NCBI RefSeq assembly: GCF_000331775.1
Contig: NZ_CAPJ01000319.1
Location: forward strand, 1 to 27,126
Length of the DNA: 27,126 nt
Reading direction: 5' to 3'
Origin: Xanthomonas translucens pv. translucens DSM 18974
GTDB taxonomy: Bacteria; Pseudomonadota; Gammaproteobacteria; Xanthomonadales; Xanthomonadaceae
The position numbers and the translations under genes are program-made. Shown in pieces: positions 7,224-14,973 of this stretch. Positions within the stretch are counted from its first letter, which is position 1. The number at the start of each line of letters is the position of its first letter. A model generated the notes under the pieces. The model did not search any database, had not been told where the DNA came from, and saw only the letters and a program-made list of their open reading frames with translations.

Positions 7224-7835
7224 ATGGACTGGTGCCACATGCCTTCGCGGGTGATCCCCGCCAACGACTACCGCCGCGAGCGCTGGCGCAACGGACTGGG
7301 CTGGACCCGGGAGATCCTGCGCCTGCCGCAGCCCGACAGCGACGACTGGCTGCTGCGCCTGTCCATCGCCGAGATCGAGCAGGACGCGGCCTTTTCCAGC
7401 TTCCCCGGCATCGACCGGGAACTGGTGCTGCTGCGCGGCGCCGGCCTGCGCCTGCGCTTCGACGATGGCGCCGAGCACCTGTTGCAGCTGCCGTACGCGC
7501 GGCTGCGCTTCGCCGGCGAGCGAGCGCTGCGTGGCGAACTGCTCGACGGCCCCACCCACGACTTCAACCTGATGTGGCGCCGCGACCGTCTGCGCACGCA
7601 ACTGCTGCACCGGCCGCTGGTCGGGCCGATGCTGTTCTTCGCCGAACCGGGAATCGGTTGGGTCGTTCATCTTCTGGCAGGGCAGGCGCGGTTCGATACG
7701 GACTGCGGATTGCCGCCGCTGGCCGCCGGCGACAGCGCCTGGCTGAGCGCCAACGCCAGGCAGCGCTTCGCTTTGCGCGGTGGTGGCGAGCTGCTGGCGA
7801 TCCGCATCGAACCGCTGCCGACGCCCGCCGACTGA
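7224..7835 (+). CDS. HutD/Ves family protein
   Basis: A 203-residue protein (198 if ATG 7239 is used). The N terminus has the HutD pattern: RVIPANDYRRERWRNGLGWTREILR, then DDWLLRLSIAEIEQDAAFSSFPGIDRELVLL, and a later GPTHDFNLMWRR. These strands form the double-stranded beta-helix (cupin-like) fold of the HutD/Ves family. HutD occurs with histidine-utilisation genes in many bacteria and is thought to tune hut expression, but no hutHUIG genes are nearby, so the role here is open. CAGAAT seven bases before ATG 7224 looks like a -10 hexamer, which would make the transcript nearly leaderless. No ribosome-binding site decides between the two starts. Confidence 0.8.
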   Translation: MDWCHMPSRVIPANDYRRERWRNGLGWTREILRLPQPDSDDWLLRLSIAEIEQDAAFSSFPGIDRELVLLRGAGLRLRFDDGAEHLLQLPYARLRFAGERALRGELLDGPTHDFNLMWRRDRLRTQLLHRPLVGPMLFFAEPGIGWVVHLLAGQARFDTDCGLPPLAAGDSAWLSANARQRFALRGGGELLAIRIEPLPTPAD

Positions 7836-7931
7836 GCTGTCGGCAGCGCGCGCGCGGCGCTTGCGGCGTCGGCACCAACCGCGTCCAATGCGCGGACGCG
7901 GCTATCCCGGAGCCGTGGAGCGGAACGAAAG

Positions 7932-8666
7932 GTGGCCTCGGACAACAGCAGGTGGTTGGCGAAAGTAGTGGTGGTGGACGACGACGCGGCCTTGCGCGAC
8001 CGGATTCGCGATTATCTGGCCCGTTTCAATTTGCAGGTGCACGATGCCGAAAACGGCGCACAGCTGTACGCGCAGCTGGCGGCCGATCGCTACGATGCGG
8101 TGCTGCTCAATGCCGGCCTCAGCGGCGGCGAAGGGCTGAACCTGTGCCGGCAACTGCGCGACGGCGGCGGCATCGCGATCGTGATGATGGCCGACCAGGC
8201 CGAGCCGGTGGACCGGGTCATCGGCCTGGACCTGGGCGCGGACGATTACCTGACCCGGCCGCTGGACTTGCGCGAACTGGTGGCGCGGCTCAATGCGGTG
8301 CTGCGGCGTACCCGCGTGGCGCCGTCGCCGGCCCCGGCGCAGGACGGCGAATGGCAGGTCGATGCCTATCGGCACCAGGCGGTGGCCCCGGACGGCCGCG
8401 CGATCCCGTTGTCGCCCAGCGAACTGCGGCTGATGGCGGTGTTCCTCGATCAGCCCGGCAACGTGCTCAGCCGCGAGGATCTGCGCGCGGCGATCGGCGA
8501 CAGCGACGGCAGCGTTCCCCAGGGCGGTCGCGGCATCGACCTGCAGGTGTCGCGGTTGCGGCAGAAGCTGGGCGACGATCCGCTGGTGCCGCAATGGATC
8601 CGCACCGTGCGCGGTAAGGGCTACCTGTTCGAGCCGCATCGGCTGGGAATGCCCGCCGCACGCTGA
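7932..8666 (+). CDS. OmpR/PhoB-type response regulator with degenerate receiver
   Basis: A 244-residue protein starting at GTG 7932. The receiver domain (about 10-125) keeps the acidic pair (VVVVDDDAALRDR, D16-D18) and the GADDYL loop, but three of the conserved activation residues are changed. The phospho-acceptor Asp is Asn60 (VLLNAGLSGGEGL), the switch Thr/Ser is Ala87 (VMMADQ) and the invariant Lys is Arg109 (YLTRPLD). The C-terminal winged helix (about 140-238) is intact, ending with the typical WIRTVRGKGYLFEPH. The protein is therefore likely to bind DNA without Asp phosphorylation, as known for atypical response regulators. No histidine kinase is adjacent. The target genes are unknown; autoregulation or control of hutD is only a guess. 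Confidence 0.88.
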   Translation: MASDNSRWLAKVVVVDDDAALRDRIRDYLARFNLQVHDAENGAQLYAQLAADRYDAVLLNAGLSGGEGLNLCRQLRDGGGIAIVMMADQAEPVDRVIGLDLGADDYLTRPLDLRELVARLNAVLRRTRVAPSPAPAQDGEWQVDAYRHQAVAPDGRAIPLSPSELRLMAVFLDQPGNVLSREDLRAAIGDSDGSVPQGGRGIDLQVSRLRQKLGDDPLVPQWIRTVRGKGYLFEPHRLGMPAAR

Positions 8667-8670
8667 TCCC

Positions 8671-8746
8671 GCATCGCATCGCATCGCCGTGGGCCGTGGG
8701 CCGTGGGCCGTAGGCCTTGCGGCAGGCGGCAGGCGGCAGGCTGCAG
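8671..8746 (+). repeat. Back-to-back short tandem arrays (GCATC x3, CCGTGGG x4, GCGGCAG x4)
   Basis: GCATC is repeated three times at 8671-8685. CCGTGGG is repeated at 8687-8707 with a fourth variant copy CCGTAGG at 8708-8714. GCGGCAG is repeated at 8719-8739 with a fourth variant GCTGCAG at 8740-8746. Two of the three arrays have a 7-bp period, the same period as the GGGACTC repeats at 2271 and 18533. Confidence 0.9.
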
Positions 8747-8898
8747 GCGGTGCGGATGGCTGTGAGCCGCCCCTGCACGCTCGGCCATCGTTTCGGTTGC
8801 GCCGTCTGTCGGCGCGCTTGTGGGGGCATCTCGCCACTCGCATCGCCGGCCATCGGCCGAGCGATCGTCCTGCATGCGATTTCACCTGCGGCGGCGAC
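8747..8898. other. Intergenic stretch without recognisable features
   Basis: GC-rich sequence between the heptamer arrays and the pseudogene. I see no open frame with family features and no convincing terminator or promoter. Confidence 0.5.
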
Positions 8899-9290
8899 TC
8901 ACAGCGGGAACATCTGCACAGCGATATGTTCCCATGTGTCGCGCGGTGCGCTGACCGGAACTGGCTGCATGCACACGCCGAGATCGCAATCGGGCCTGAT
9001 CAATGCGGCGGCCATGCGCCGGCGCTGCAGGGGCGGTACGCCGTCGCGCAAGCCGTAGGCGTCCAGCCGTGCCGTCGCCAGCAGCGGGTTGCTCTTGCGC
9101 CATGAAGATCAGCGGTGTCAGCAACTCGAACAGATCGCAATGGCCGACGATCGCATCGCCGAAATCGAGCAGGCCGCTCAGGGTCCATTGGTCATGGTCG
9201 TTGCGCGCCATCACGTTCCAGGGAGGGATGGCCATGTGCATGAAGCGCGGCTGCGCAGGCGGCGAAAAATCGTCGGCACGCTGTGATGTG
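8899..9290 (-). pseudogene. Remnant of an aminoglycoside-phosphotransferase-like kinase (C-terminal part, frameshifted)
   Basis: On the - strand one frame reads PRFMHMAIPPWNVMARND then WTLSGLLDFGDAIVGHCDLFE and LLTPLIFMA, which resembles the catalytic and metal-binding region of APH-type kinases (normally HxDxxxxN and DFGD). Around 9085-9105 the similarity shifts frame and continues as KSNPLLATARLDAYGLRDG, then PPLQRRRMAAALIRPDCDLG, to VQMFPL and a TGA (8899-8901). The catalytic Asp position is lost (HMAIPPWN), there is at least one frameshift, and the N-terminal lobe is missing. The remnant's left end is uncertain because similarity fades around 9260-9290. From there to 9420 nothing is seen. 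The donor gene was not amgK, whose catalytic segment differs. Confidence 0.62.
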
Positions 9291-9420
9291 CAGCGTGGCA
9301 ACGAAGCCGTCGTCTGGATGGACGTCGTCAGATCAGTGCACTTGCCGAGTGCGCGCTTCATTGGCCAATGGCGGGCGCAGGCACAGCAAAGCGCTGGGGC
9401 CGTCGCCGCGCCGGGAGCGC

Positions 9421-11052
9421 TCAGTACACGTCGCGCCGGTAGCGTCCTTGCAGCAGCAGCGTTTCCTTGCCCAGCCGCCCCAGCACGTCCTCCAGCACTG
9501 CATCCACGCCCGGGGCCATGCCGCGCAGGCTGCCGCAGACGTAGATCGCCGCACCTTGCGCGACCCAGTCGCGCAGGTCCGGCGCGGCCGCGCGCAGGGC
9601 GTCCTGCACGTAGCGGTACGCGCCAGCGTCGCGCGAGAACACCGCATCCTGCCGCTGCAATGCGCCGTGCGCCAGCCAGGAGCGCAGTTCCTCGCCGTAG
9701 TGGTCGTCGTGCGCGGCATGGCGTTCGCCGTACAGCAGCCAGGTACGGCGGGCACCGGCGTCGATGCGCGCGCGCAGGTGTGCGCGCAGCCCGGCAATGC
9801 CGGTGCCGTTGCCGATCAGGATCAGCGGCCGCGCCGGATCGGCGGGCGGGTGGAAGTTCGGATTCGGGCGCAGCCGCAGCGCTATCTCGGCGCCGAGCGG
9901 CGCGGTGTCGCAGAGCCAGCCGCTGCCCAGGCCCGGCGTGCCGTCCGCATGCAGCGCGCGGCGCAGCAACAGGCGCAGCGCGCCGTCGCTGGGCATCGAG
10001 GCGATCGAGTATTCGCGATGCGGCAATGGCTGCAGGCGCGCGGCCAGCGCTGCGGGCGCGCTGCTGGCCGCCTGTTGCGGATCGGGCAGGTGGCTGCGTG
10101 CCAGCAGCGCGGCCAGTGTGGTCGGCGCCTGGCCGGGACGCGGCAATAGTGCCGAACCGTCCAGGCCGCTGGCCTGCAGCCAGGCCTGCACCGCGGCGTC
10201 GCCATGGCAGGGACCGATCTCGGCCAGGTCGCCGGCCTGCCAGAGCGGCAGCGCGCCGTCGGCCGGCAGCAGCACCAGCTCGAACACCGCGCCGCCGACG
10301 CTGCCGGGATTGCACAGGCGCCGCTGCTGCAGCTGCCAGCGCTGGTAGGCCGGCGCGCTCCAGTCGGCGTGCTCGCTGCCGCCGGTGAGCTGTCCGAGCA
10401 ATTGCTGCCAATGGCGCAATGCGGCGGCGTCGGCGTTGTCCACGTCGATGCGGTCGAACAGCGGGTGCGCGTCGCGCTGGTGCAGCCAGGCATCGAGCCG
10501 GCGGCCGAACGCGCAGAAATGATCGTAGCGGCGATCGCCCAGCGCCAGCACTGCATAGCGCAGTTGCGGCAAGGGCGGTTGTTGCGCCATCGTCGCGCGC
10601 AGGAACGGCAGCGCGTGGTCGGGCGGATCGCCTTCGCCGCTGGTGCTGACCACGAACAGCGCCTGGCGCGCGCTGGCCAGCTCGGCCGCGGAGATTTTCT
10701 GCAGGGGCAGCACGCGTACCGCCTGGCCCGCCGCGCGCAATGCCGCGGCACTGCGCAGCGCCAGTTGCTGGGCGAAGCCGGTCTGGCTGGCCCAGGCCAG
10801 CAGCAGCGGCGCGTCGCCCTGCTTGCCTGTGCGCCGCGCGCCACGGCGGCCGCGCCACCACAGCCAAAGGCAGGCGACCACGTAGGCGGCCGTTGCCAGC
10901 GCCGCGTAGACGATGCGCTGCTGCGATGGCGCACCGTTCCACCAGGGCTGCGGATGCAGCCGCAGCAGCGCATAGCCGATCGCGCCCAGCAGCGCGAACG
11001 TCGCCACGTGCCCGACGCCATTCCAGTTGCGTGGCGACCGCGGCCGGCTCAT
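9421..11052 (-). CDS. Membrane-anchored flavodoxin/FAD reductase (sulfite reductase flavoprotein-like)
   Basis: A 543-residue diflavin reductase. Two membrane helices lie at the N terminus (about 14-32 and 47-68), followed by a basic stretch. A flavodoxin domain (about 82-220; LLLAWASQTGFAQQLA, VVSTSGEGDPPDHALPF, LALGDRRYDHFCAFG) is followed by a CPR-type FAD domain (REYSIASMPS) and an NAD(P)H-binding domain (LILIGNGTGIAGLRAH; YVCGSLRGMAPGVDAVLED), with an aromatic C terminus. It should move electrons from NAD(P)H through FAD to FMN at the inner face of the membrane. It is the last gene of the PepSY-DUF2271-DUF4198-apbE unit and overlaps apbE by 4 bp, so it is the probable electron source for the periplasmic partners. 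There is no hemoprotein or sulfite-reductase beta subunit, so sulfite reduction is unlikely. Confidence 0.86.
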   Translation of the reverse strand: MSRPRSPRNWNGVGHVATFALLGAIGYALLRLHPQPWWNGAPSQQRIVYAALATAAYVVACLWLWWRGRRGARRTGKQGDAPLLLAWASQTGFAQQLALRSAAALRAAGQAVRVLPLQKISAAELASARQALFVVSTSGEGDPPDHALPFLRATMAQQPPLPQLRYAVLALGDRRYDHFCAFGRRLDAWLHQRDAHPLFDRIDVDNADAAALRHWQQLLGQLTGGSEHADWSAPAYQRWQLQQRRLCNPGSVGGAVFELVLLPADGALPLWQAGDLAEIGPCHGDAAVQAWLQASGLDGSALLPRPGQAPTTLAALLARSHLPDPQQAASSAPAALAARLQPLPHREYSIASMPSDGALRLLLRRALHADGTPGLGSGWLCDTAPLGAEIALRLRPNPNFHPPADPARPLILIGNGTGIAGLRAHLRARIDAGARRTWLLYGERHAAHDDHYGEELRSWLAHGALQRQDAVFSRDAGAYRYVQDALRAAAPDLRDWVAQGAAIYVCGSLRGMAPGVDAVLEDVLGRLGKETLLLQGRYRRDVY

Positions 11053-12044
11053 GCGTCGAGCAGCGCGGCGAAGGTGCTGCTGAGCCGCTCCTGCACGCGT
11101 TCGCCATCGCGCAACAGGAAGCGCGCGGCCAGCCGTTCGCGCTCGGCGCAGGCCAGGCCGGCATCGGCGCCGAGCACGCTCAGCGCGGTGGCCCAGGCAT
11201 CGGCCTGCATCGCATCGGCGGCGACCACGCTGACCGCCGCCAGCGACGCGGCGATCGGCATGCCGCTGCGCGGATCCAGGGTATGGCTGTAGCGCTGGCC
11301 GTCCTGTTCGAAGCGGTGCCAGCGATCGCCGGAGGTGGCGACCGCGCGGCCGTCCAGCGCCAGCACCCGCGGCGGCGTCGCCGTCTGCGCGTCCTCGTCC
11401 GGCGCCGATTCCACCAGCACCCGCCACGGCTGCGCATCGGGCTTGCGGCCATAGCCGTAGAGTTCGCCGCCGACCTCGACCAGCGCGCTGGCCACGCCGT
11501 GCGCCTGCAATGCGCGCACCGCCAGGTCCACGGCATAGCCCTTGGCGATCGCCGAAAGATCCAGGCGCAGGCCGCCGGGTTGGCGCACGCTGGCGCCGCT
11601 TTCATTCAGCACGAGTTGCCGCCAGTCGCCAGCGGCGCGCGCTTGGCGCAACGCAGCGGCATCGGGCACGCGCTGGCTGTCGGCGTCGGCGCCGAACCCC
11701 CACAAGCCCAGCACCGCGCCGATCGTCGGATCGAACGCGCCGTCGCTGCGCCGCGCGATGTCCAGCGCGCAGCGCAGCACCTCGGCGAACGCCGCGGGCA
11801 GTGCGTGCACGCTGCCGGCGGTGGCGTGGTTGTAGCGGCTGATGGTCGAGTCCGCTTGCCAGGTGCTCATCTGCGCGACCACTTGGTCCAGCTGCGCCTG
11901 GATCGCCGCGTGCAGCGGATGCAGGTCGCGACCGCGGCGCAGCACCAGCTTCGCGCTCCAGGTCGTGCCCATGCTGCGACCGCCGAGGGTGGCGATCTCG
12001 GTCTCGGCGTCGACATCGGCCTGAGGCGCGAGCGGCGTGTTCAT
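11049..12044 (-). CDS. apbE: FAD:protein FMN transferase ApbE
   Basis: A 331-residue ApbE. Family blocks seen in order: GGRSMGTTWSAKL (21-33), GAFDPTIGAVLGLWGFG (102-118), GLRLDLSAIAKGYAVDLA (158-175), VEVGGELYGYG (189-199) and HTLDPRSGMPI (254-264, metal and FAD site). ApbE splits FAD and attaches FMN to a Thr in D-x-x-[ST]-G-[AS]-T motifs of exported redox proteins. The likely client is the DUF2271 protein two genes upstream. Unusually, no signal peptide or lipobox is visible from ATG 12044 or from the alternative GTG 12062, although ApbE normally works in the periplasm. A 16-codon frame starting with a GTG that overlaps the DUF4198 stop (GTGA) and ending at the ATG could be a coupling ORF or a frameshifted leader. 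Confidence 0.9.
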   Translation of the reverse strand: MNTPLAPQADVDAETEIATLGGRSMGTTWSAKLVLRRGRDLHPLHAAIQAQLDQVVAQMSTWQADSTISRYNHATAGSVHALPAAFAEVLRCALDIARRSDGAFDPTIGAVLGLWGFGADADSQRVPDAAALRQARAAGDWRQLVLNESGASVRQPGGLRLDLSAIAKGYAVDLAVRALQAHGVASALVEVGGELYGYGRKPDAQPWRVLVESAPDEDAQTATPPRVLALDGRAVATSGDRWHRFEQDGQRYSHTLDPRSGMPIAASLAAVSVVAADAMQADAWATALSVLGADAGLACAERERLAARFLLRDGERVQERLSSTFAALLDA

Positions 12045-12087
12045 GCCGCCAGGTGCCGCCACGCGCAGGGCAGGTGTACGGCTACGC

Positions 12088-12894
12088 TCACTGCGGCAGC
12101 ACTTCCAGCGTCGCCACGTAGCTGAGCCGGCGCTGCCTGGCTTGCGGCAGCGAGGTCCTGGCGTCCTCGCTGCTGCTCTGCAGCCAGTACATGCCCGCGT
12201 CCGGCCAAGTCACGCTGAAGCGGCCCTGTGCGTCGGTGGTGAGCTTCAGTGCGTCCTGCGCGTTGCGGTAGCGGGTGCCGCCGCGCACGATCGCCACGTT
12301 CAGCCCAGGCGCCGGCTTGCCGTCGATGTGCAGCGTGAAGGTGGCCTGCTCGCCAGCGAACAGGTCGTTGGGATGGGTCACCGGCACCAGTTCCAGGCCG
12401 CGGCCGCTAGGGGTGAGCGCGGTCTGGTTGGGCGCGCCGTTGGTGACGAAGGTTTCCACCCTGCCCAGCGACTGCGACACCTGCAGGTCCTTCGCGTCCT
12501 TGGGCACTTCGCTGGCGAAGCTGGCGGCATTGCCGCGCCAGCGCTTGCGCTGGCCGTTCTCGTTCCAGTTGGCGAACAGGCCGTCGTTGACCAGGGCCAG
12601 GCGGTAGGTGCCGGTCTGCGCCAGCTCCACGTCGAACACGCTGCGATACTTGCCTGTGGCAGGGTTCTGCGGCTGCACGGCGCTGCCGTCGGGCGCGGTG
12701 ATGAGCAGGGTGTCCAGGCGCAGCGGCACGTGGTTGAAGTAGAACAGGTCGTTGGACACCGCCGCATCGACGGTGATCCATGGCTGCTCGCCGGCGAGCA
12801 CGGTCTGCGAGGGGTGCAGCCAGGCCTTGTGGGCGAGGGCGGAGAACGGCAGGACCGCGGCGATGGCCAATGCCAGCACGAAAGGACGCTTCAT
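12088..12894 (-). CDS. DUF4198 domain-containing periplasmic protein
   Basis: A 268-residue exported protein. Signal peptide [21 protein letters not shown] is cleaved before [12 protein letters not shown]; the mature N-terminal His followed by the HxxWLxPS pattern is typical of DUF4198, a family linked to metal uptake and carrying a metal-binding-like N-terminal His. The rest is predicted beta-sandwich, including a carboxypeptidase-regulatory/CnaB-like repeat ([19 protein letters not shown], then [21 protein letters not shown]). The ATG at 12894 follows AAGGAG with a 7-nt spacer. It sits 29 bp after DUF2271 and upstream of apbE. Together with the receptor upstream this suggests a role in handling metal or positioning the flavoprotein in the periplasm; the function is inferred, not known. 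Confidence 0.85.
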   Translation of the reverse strand: MKRPFVLALAIAAVLPFSALAHKAWLHPSQTVLAGEQPWITVDAAVSNDLFYFNHVPLRLDTLLITAPDGSAVQPQNPATGKYRSVFDVELAQTGTYRLALVNDGLFANWNENGQRKRWRGNAASFASEVPKDAKDLQVSQSLGRVETFVTNGAPNQTALTPSGRGLELVPVTHPNDLFAGEQATFTLHIDGKPAPGLNVAIVRGGTRYRNAQDALKLTTDAQGRFSVTWPDAGMYWLQSSSEDARTSLPQARQRRLSYVATLEVLPQ

Positions 12895-12923
12895 GGACTT
12901 GCTCCTTGCGACGAAAGAGGGAA

Positions 12924-13439
12924 TCACGGCTTGGCGCTCAGGCGCAGCGCGCCCAGTTCGCTGCTGCCTTGCGCGCTGCCGGTCTCGCCGGCCTTGGCCG
13001 GCCACGCGAACGGGATCTTCAGCAGCTCACGGCCGCCGACTTCGCGCACGGCTTCGACCACCAGCGTGTACTGGCCCGGCGCCAGGCCCTTGAGTTGCTG
13101 CGCGTCGGTGAACGCCAGCGCGTGCTTGCCGGCCGGGCGGGTCGGGCCGCTGACCCCGTCCACCGGCATCTGCAGCGTACGCCCGCTGCGCCGCCACCAT
13201 TGGCGCAGGTCCGGCAGCCACTTGTTGCCATGGCCTTCTGCGCTGTCGCTGGACTGGTACCAGACCGCCAGGTTGCGCGCGAGCTGCTGGTCGGCGCCTT
13301 CCACCCAGATCGCGACATAGGGGCGGTGGTATTCGGCGACGTTGAGCTTGGGAATCTCCACGTCCAGTTCCAGCGTGGCCGCATACGCGGGCATCGTCGT
13401 CAGCAGGCCGCTCAGGGCGATGGTCAGGGTGACGCGCAT
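12924..13439 (-). CDS. DUF2271 domain-containing protein, predicted flavinylated periplasmic carrier
   Basis: A 171-residue exported protein with signal peptide [20 protein letters not shown] and mature start [12 protein letters not shown]. The core matches DUF2271: [20 protein letters not shown], then [19 protein letters not shown], and [13 protein letters not shown]. The segment D94-G-V-S-G-P-T100 fits the ApbE flavinylation consensus D-x-x-[ST]-G-x-T, with Pro in place of the usual Ala/Ser, so Thr100 is the predicted FMN attachment site. apbE lies two genes downstream. The ATG at 13439 is preferred because GGAG lies 6 nt before it; the ATG at 13451 would add four residues and has no site. 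Likely role: electron carrier between the PepSY/reductase proteins and a periplasmic acceptor. Confidence 0.85.
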   Translation of the reverse strand: MRVTLTIALSGLLTTMPAYAATLELDVEIPKLNVAEYHRPYVAIWVEGADQQLARNLAVWYQSSDSAEGHGNKWLPDLRQWWRRSGRTLQMPVDGVSGPTRPAGKHALAFTDAQQLKGLAPGQYTLVVEAVREVGGRELLKIPFAWPAKAGETGSAQGSSELGALRLSAKP

Positions 13440-13472
13440 GCGAGTCTCCATGGGTGAACGAGGCGGGTCGGG

Positions 13473-14120
13473 TCAGTGGAGCAGCAGCAGCGCGATCAGC
13501 AGCGGAATCAGCAGGCCCAGCCCGACCAGCGGCCAAGTCATGCGCCGCTGACGCGCATGCAGCTGCAGCAGGAACAGGCCGGTGCTGCAGAACACCAGGC
13601 AGGCCACCGCGAACAAATCGATGAACCAGCCCCACGCCGGGCCGGTATTACGGCCCTTGTGCAGGTCGTTGAAGTAGGAGACCCAGCCGCGGTCGGTGCG
13701 TTCGTATTCGACCGCGCCGCTGCCGCGGTCGATGCTCAGCCAGGCATCGCGGCCGGGTCCAGGCAGCGCCAGGTACACCTCGTCGGCCGACCACTCGGCC
13801 GGTTGCCGGCCCAGGCGCAGCGCCAGTTCGCGCTCCAGCCAGGCCGACACCGGCTGCGGCAGCGGCAGCGGCGCGTCGCCCTGGGCCTGGCCGCCGAGGC
13901 GCTGCAGCAATGCGGCCGGCAACTGCGCGGTACGGTTGAGCACCTGCGGCTTGGCCTCGATGCGCGCGGCGTGGTTGAGGGTGAGCCCGGTGGCGGCGAA
14001 CACCAGCATGCCGATCAGGCACAGCGCCGCGCTGATCCAGTGCCACTGGTGCAGCGTGCGCAGCCAGAAGCCGCGGCGCTGCTGCGCCGTGGCCAGATCG
14101 GGAGAAGCGGAGTCGGACAA
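13473..14120 (-). CDS. PepSY-associated membrane helix protein
   Basis: A 215-residue inner-membrane protein. After a short cytoplasmic N terminus, [22 protein letters not shown] (about 21-42) is the first membrane helix with paired His residues typical of the PepSY_TM family. A periplasmic PepSY-like domain follows (about 50-160; [30 protein letters not shown]). Then come [25 protein letters not shown] and a last helix [17 protein letters not shown]. It is shorter than full ferric-reductase PepSY proteins (about 350-500 residues). The His residues could bind heme, so it may pass electrons across the membrane. The frame has no ATG; TTG 14120 is the only plausible start after the in-frame upstream stop. 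It is the first gene behind the Fur-box-like promoter. Confidence 0.8.
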   Translation of the reverse strand: MSDSASPDLATAQQRRGFWLRTLHQWHWISAALCLIGMLVFAATGLTLNHAARIEAKPQVLNRTAQLPAALLQRLGGQAQGDAPLPLPQPVSAWLERELALRLGRQPAEWSADEVYLALPGPGRDAWLSIDRGSGAVEYERTDRGWVSYFNDLHKGRNTGPAWGWFIDLFAVACLVFCSTGLFLLQLHARQRRMTWPLVGLGLLIPLLIALLLLH

Positions 14121-14150
14121 CGCGGCAGTTGAAGAGGCGGGACGAACTGC

Positions 14151-14180
14151 ATTCTACATAAATGAGAATTAGTCGCAATT
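14151..14180 (-). promoter_or_regulatory. Promoter with Fur-box-like operator upstream of the PepSY operon
   Basis: On the - strand TTGCGA (complement of 14173-14178) and TAGAAT (complement of 14151-14156) form a -35/-10 pair with a 16-bp spacer, about 30 bp before the TTG start. The spacer and -35 overlap a Fur-box-like sequence: on the + strand 14158-14180 reads ATAAATGAGAAT-TAGTCGCAATT, with a perfect left half (AAATGAGAAT) and a degenerate right half. Repression by Fur with iron is expected from position and neighbours. Confidence 0.6.
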
Positions 14181-14268
14181 GCGGCTGGGCCGCTGCCACA
14201 TGCGCGGCGCGGGAAACACCGCGGTCGCAACAGCAACGCAGCGCCGCCGACCGTGTTCACCGCCCGGC

Positions 14269-14961
14269 TCAGGTCTCGGACCAGTCGCGCAGCAGGTTGT
14301 GGTAGACGTTGCTCAGCCGCAGCAGCGCCGCGGCATCGGCCTTGGTGGCGGTCAGCGCCTGGATCGCCGTGTCCAGCTCGAACAGCGACTGGCGCCGGCC
14401 GGCGTCGCGCACCAGGCTCTGCACCCAGAAGAACGAAGCCAGGCGCGCGCCGCGGGTGACCGGCAGCACGCGGTGCAGGCTGCTGGACGGATACAGGATC
14501 AGGTCGCCGGCCGGCAGTTTCACCTCGTGCTCGCCGTAGGTGTCGCTGATCACCAGTTCGCCGCCGTCGTACTCCTCCGGCGCGGACAGGAACAAGGTGC
14601 AGGACAGGTCGGTACGCAGGGTCAGCGCCGGCTGCGTGGCGCTGGCGGCCTGGGTCATCACCGCGCCATCGACGTGGAAGCCATACTCGCCGCCGCCTTC
14701 GTAGCGATTGAAGCGCGGCGGGATCGTGCGCAGCGGCAGCGCGGCGGCGAAATACAGCGGGCTGCGCGCCAGCGCGTTGAGCACCGCCTGGCCGAGTTCG
14801 TGCTTGAGCGGCGCTGCGTCGGGCAGTTGCAGGTTGCGCTTGACCTGCGCGCCCTGCGTGCCGACTGTCTCGCGGCCGTCGGTCCAGTCGGCGCCGGCTA
14901 GCGCCTGGCGCAAGCGCGCGACTTCGTCGGCGCTGAGGATATTGGGGATGTGCAGCAGCAT
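14269..14961 (-). CDS. PKHD-type Fe(II)/2-oxoglutarate hydroxylase (PiuC/YbiX family)
   Basis: A 230-residue 2-oxoglutarate-dependent dioxygenase. The metal triad is visible: His96 and Asp98 ([10 protein letters not shown]) and His163 ([15 protein letters not shown]), with Arg173 for the 2-oxoglutarate carboxylate. The start [17 protein letters not shown] and the C-terminal helices match PiuC/YbiX in length (about 226). In Pseudomonas and Escherichia coli the gene sits beside a Fiu/PiuA siderophore receptor, exactly as here. The substrate is unknown, but siderophore or iron handling is presumed. ATG 14961 follows GGAG at 7 nt. The gene is 70 bp after the receptor, with a perfect 36-bp palindrome in the gap. 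Confidence 0.9.
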   Translation of the reverse strand: MLLHIPNILSADEVARLRQALAGADWTDGRETVGTQGAQVKRNLQLPDAAPLKHELGQAVLNALARSPLYFAAALPLRTIPPRFNRYEGGGEYGFHVDGAVMTQAASATQPALTLRTDLSCTLFLSAPEEYDGGELVISDTYGEHEVKLPAGDLILYPSSSLHRVLPVTRGARLASFFWVQSLVRDAGRRQSLFELDTAIQALTATKADAAALLRLSNVYHNLLRDWSET

Positions 14962-14973
14962 GGGGACGCTCCG

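Noticed and set aside
8882..11164. A 760-codon open frame on the - strand across the reductase gene
   Set aside because: It is the shadow of the diflavin reductase in a GC-rich genome. Only its left end (pseudogene) has family-like text, and the middle is Arg/Ala-rich noise.
13690..13730. DRGSGAV in the PepSY protein as a second flavinylation site
   Set aside because: It resembles D-x-x-S-G-A-T but has Val instead of the acceptor Thr, and D-x-x-x-G-x-V is a normal PepSY-domain turn.
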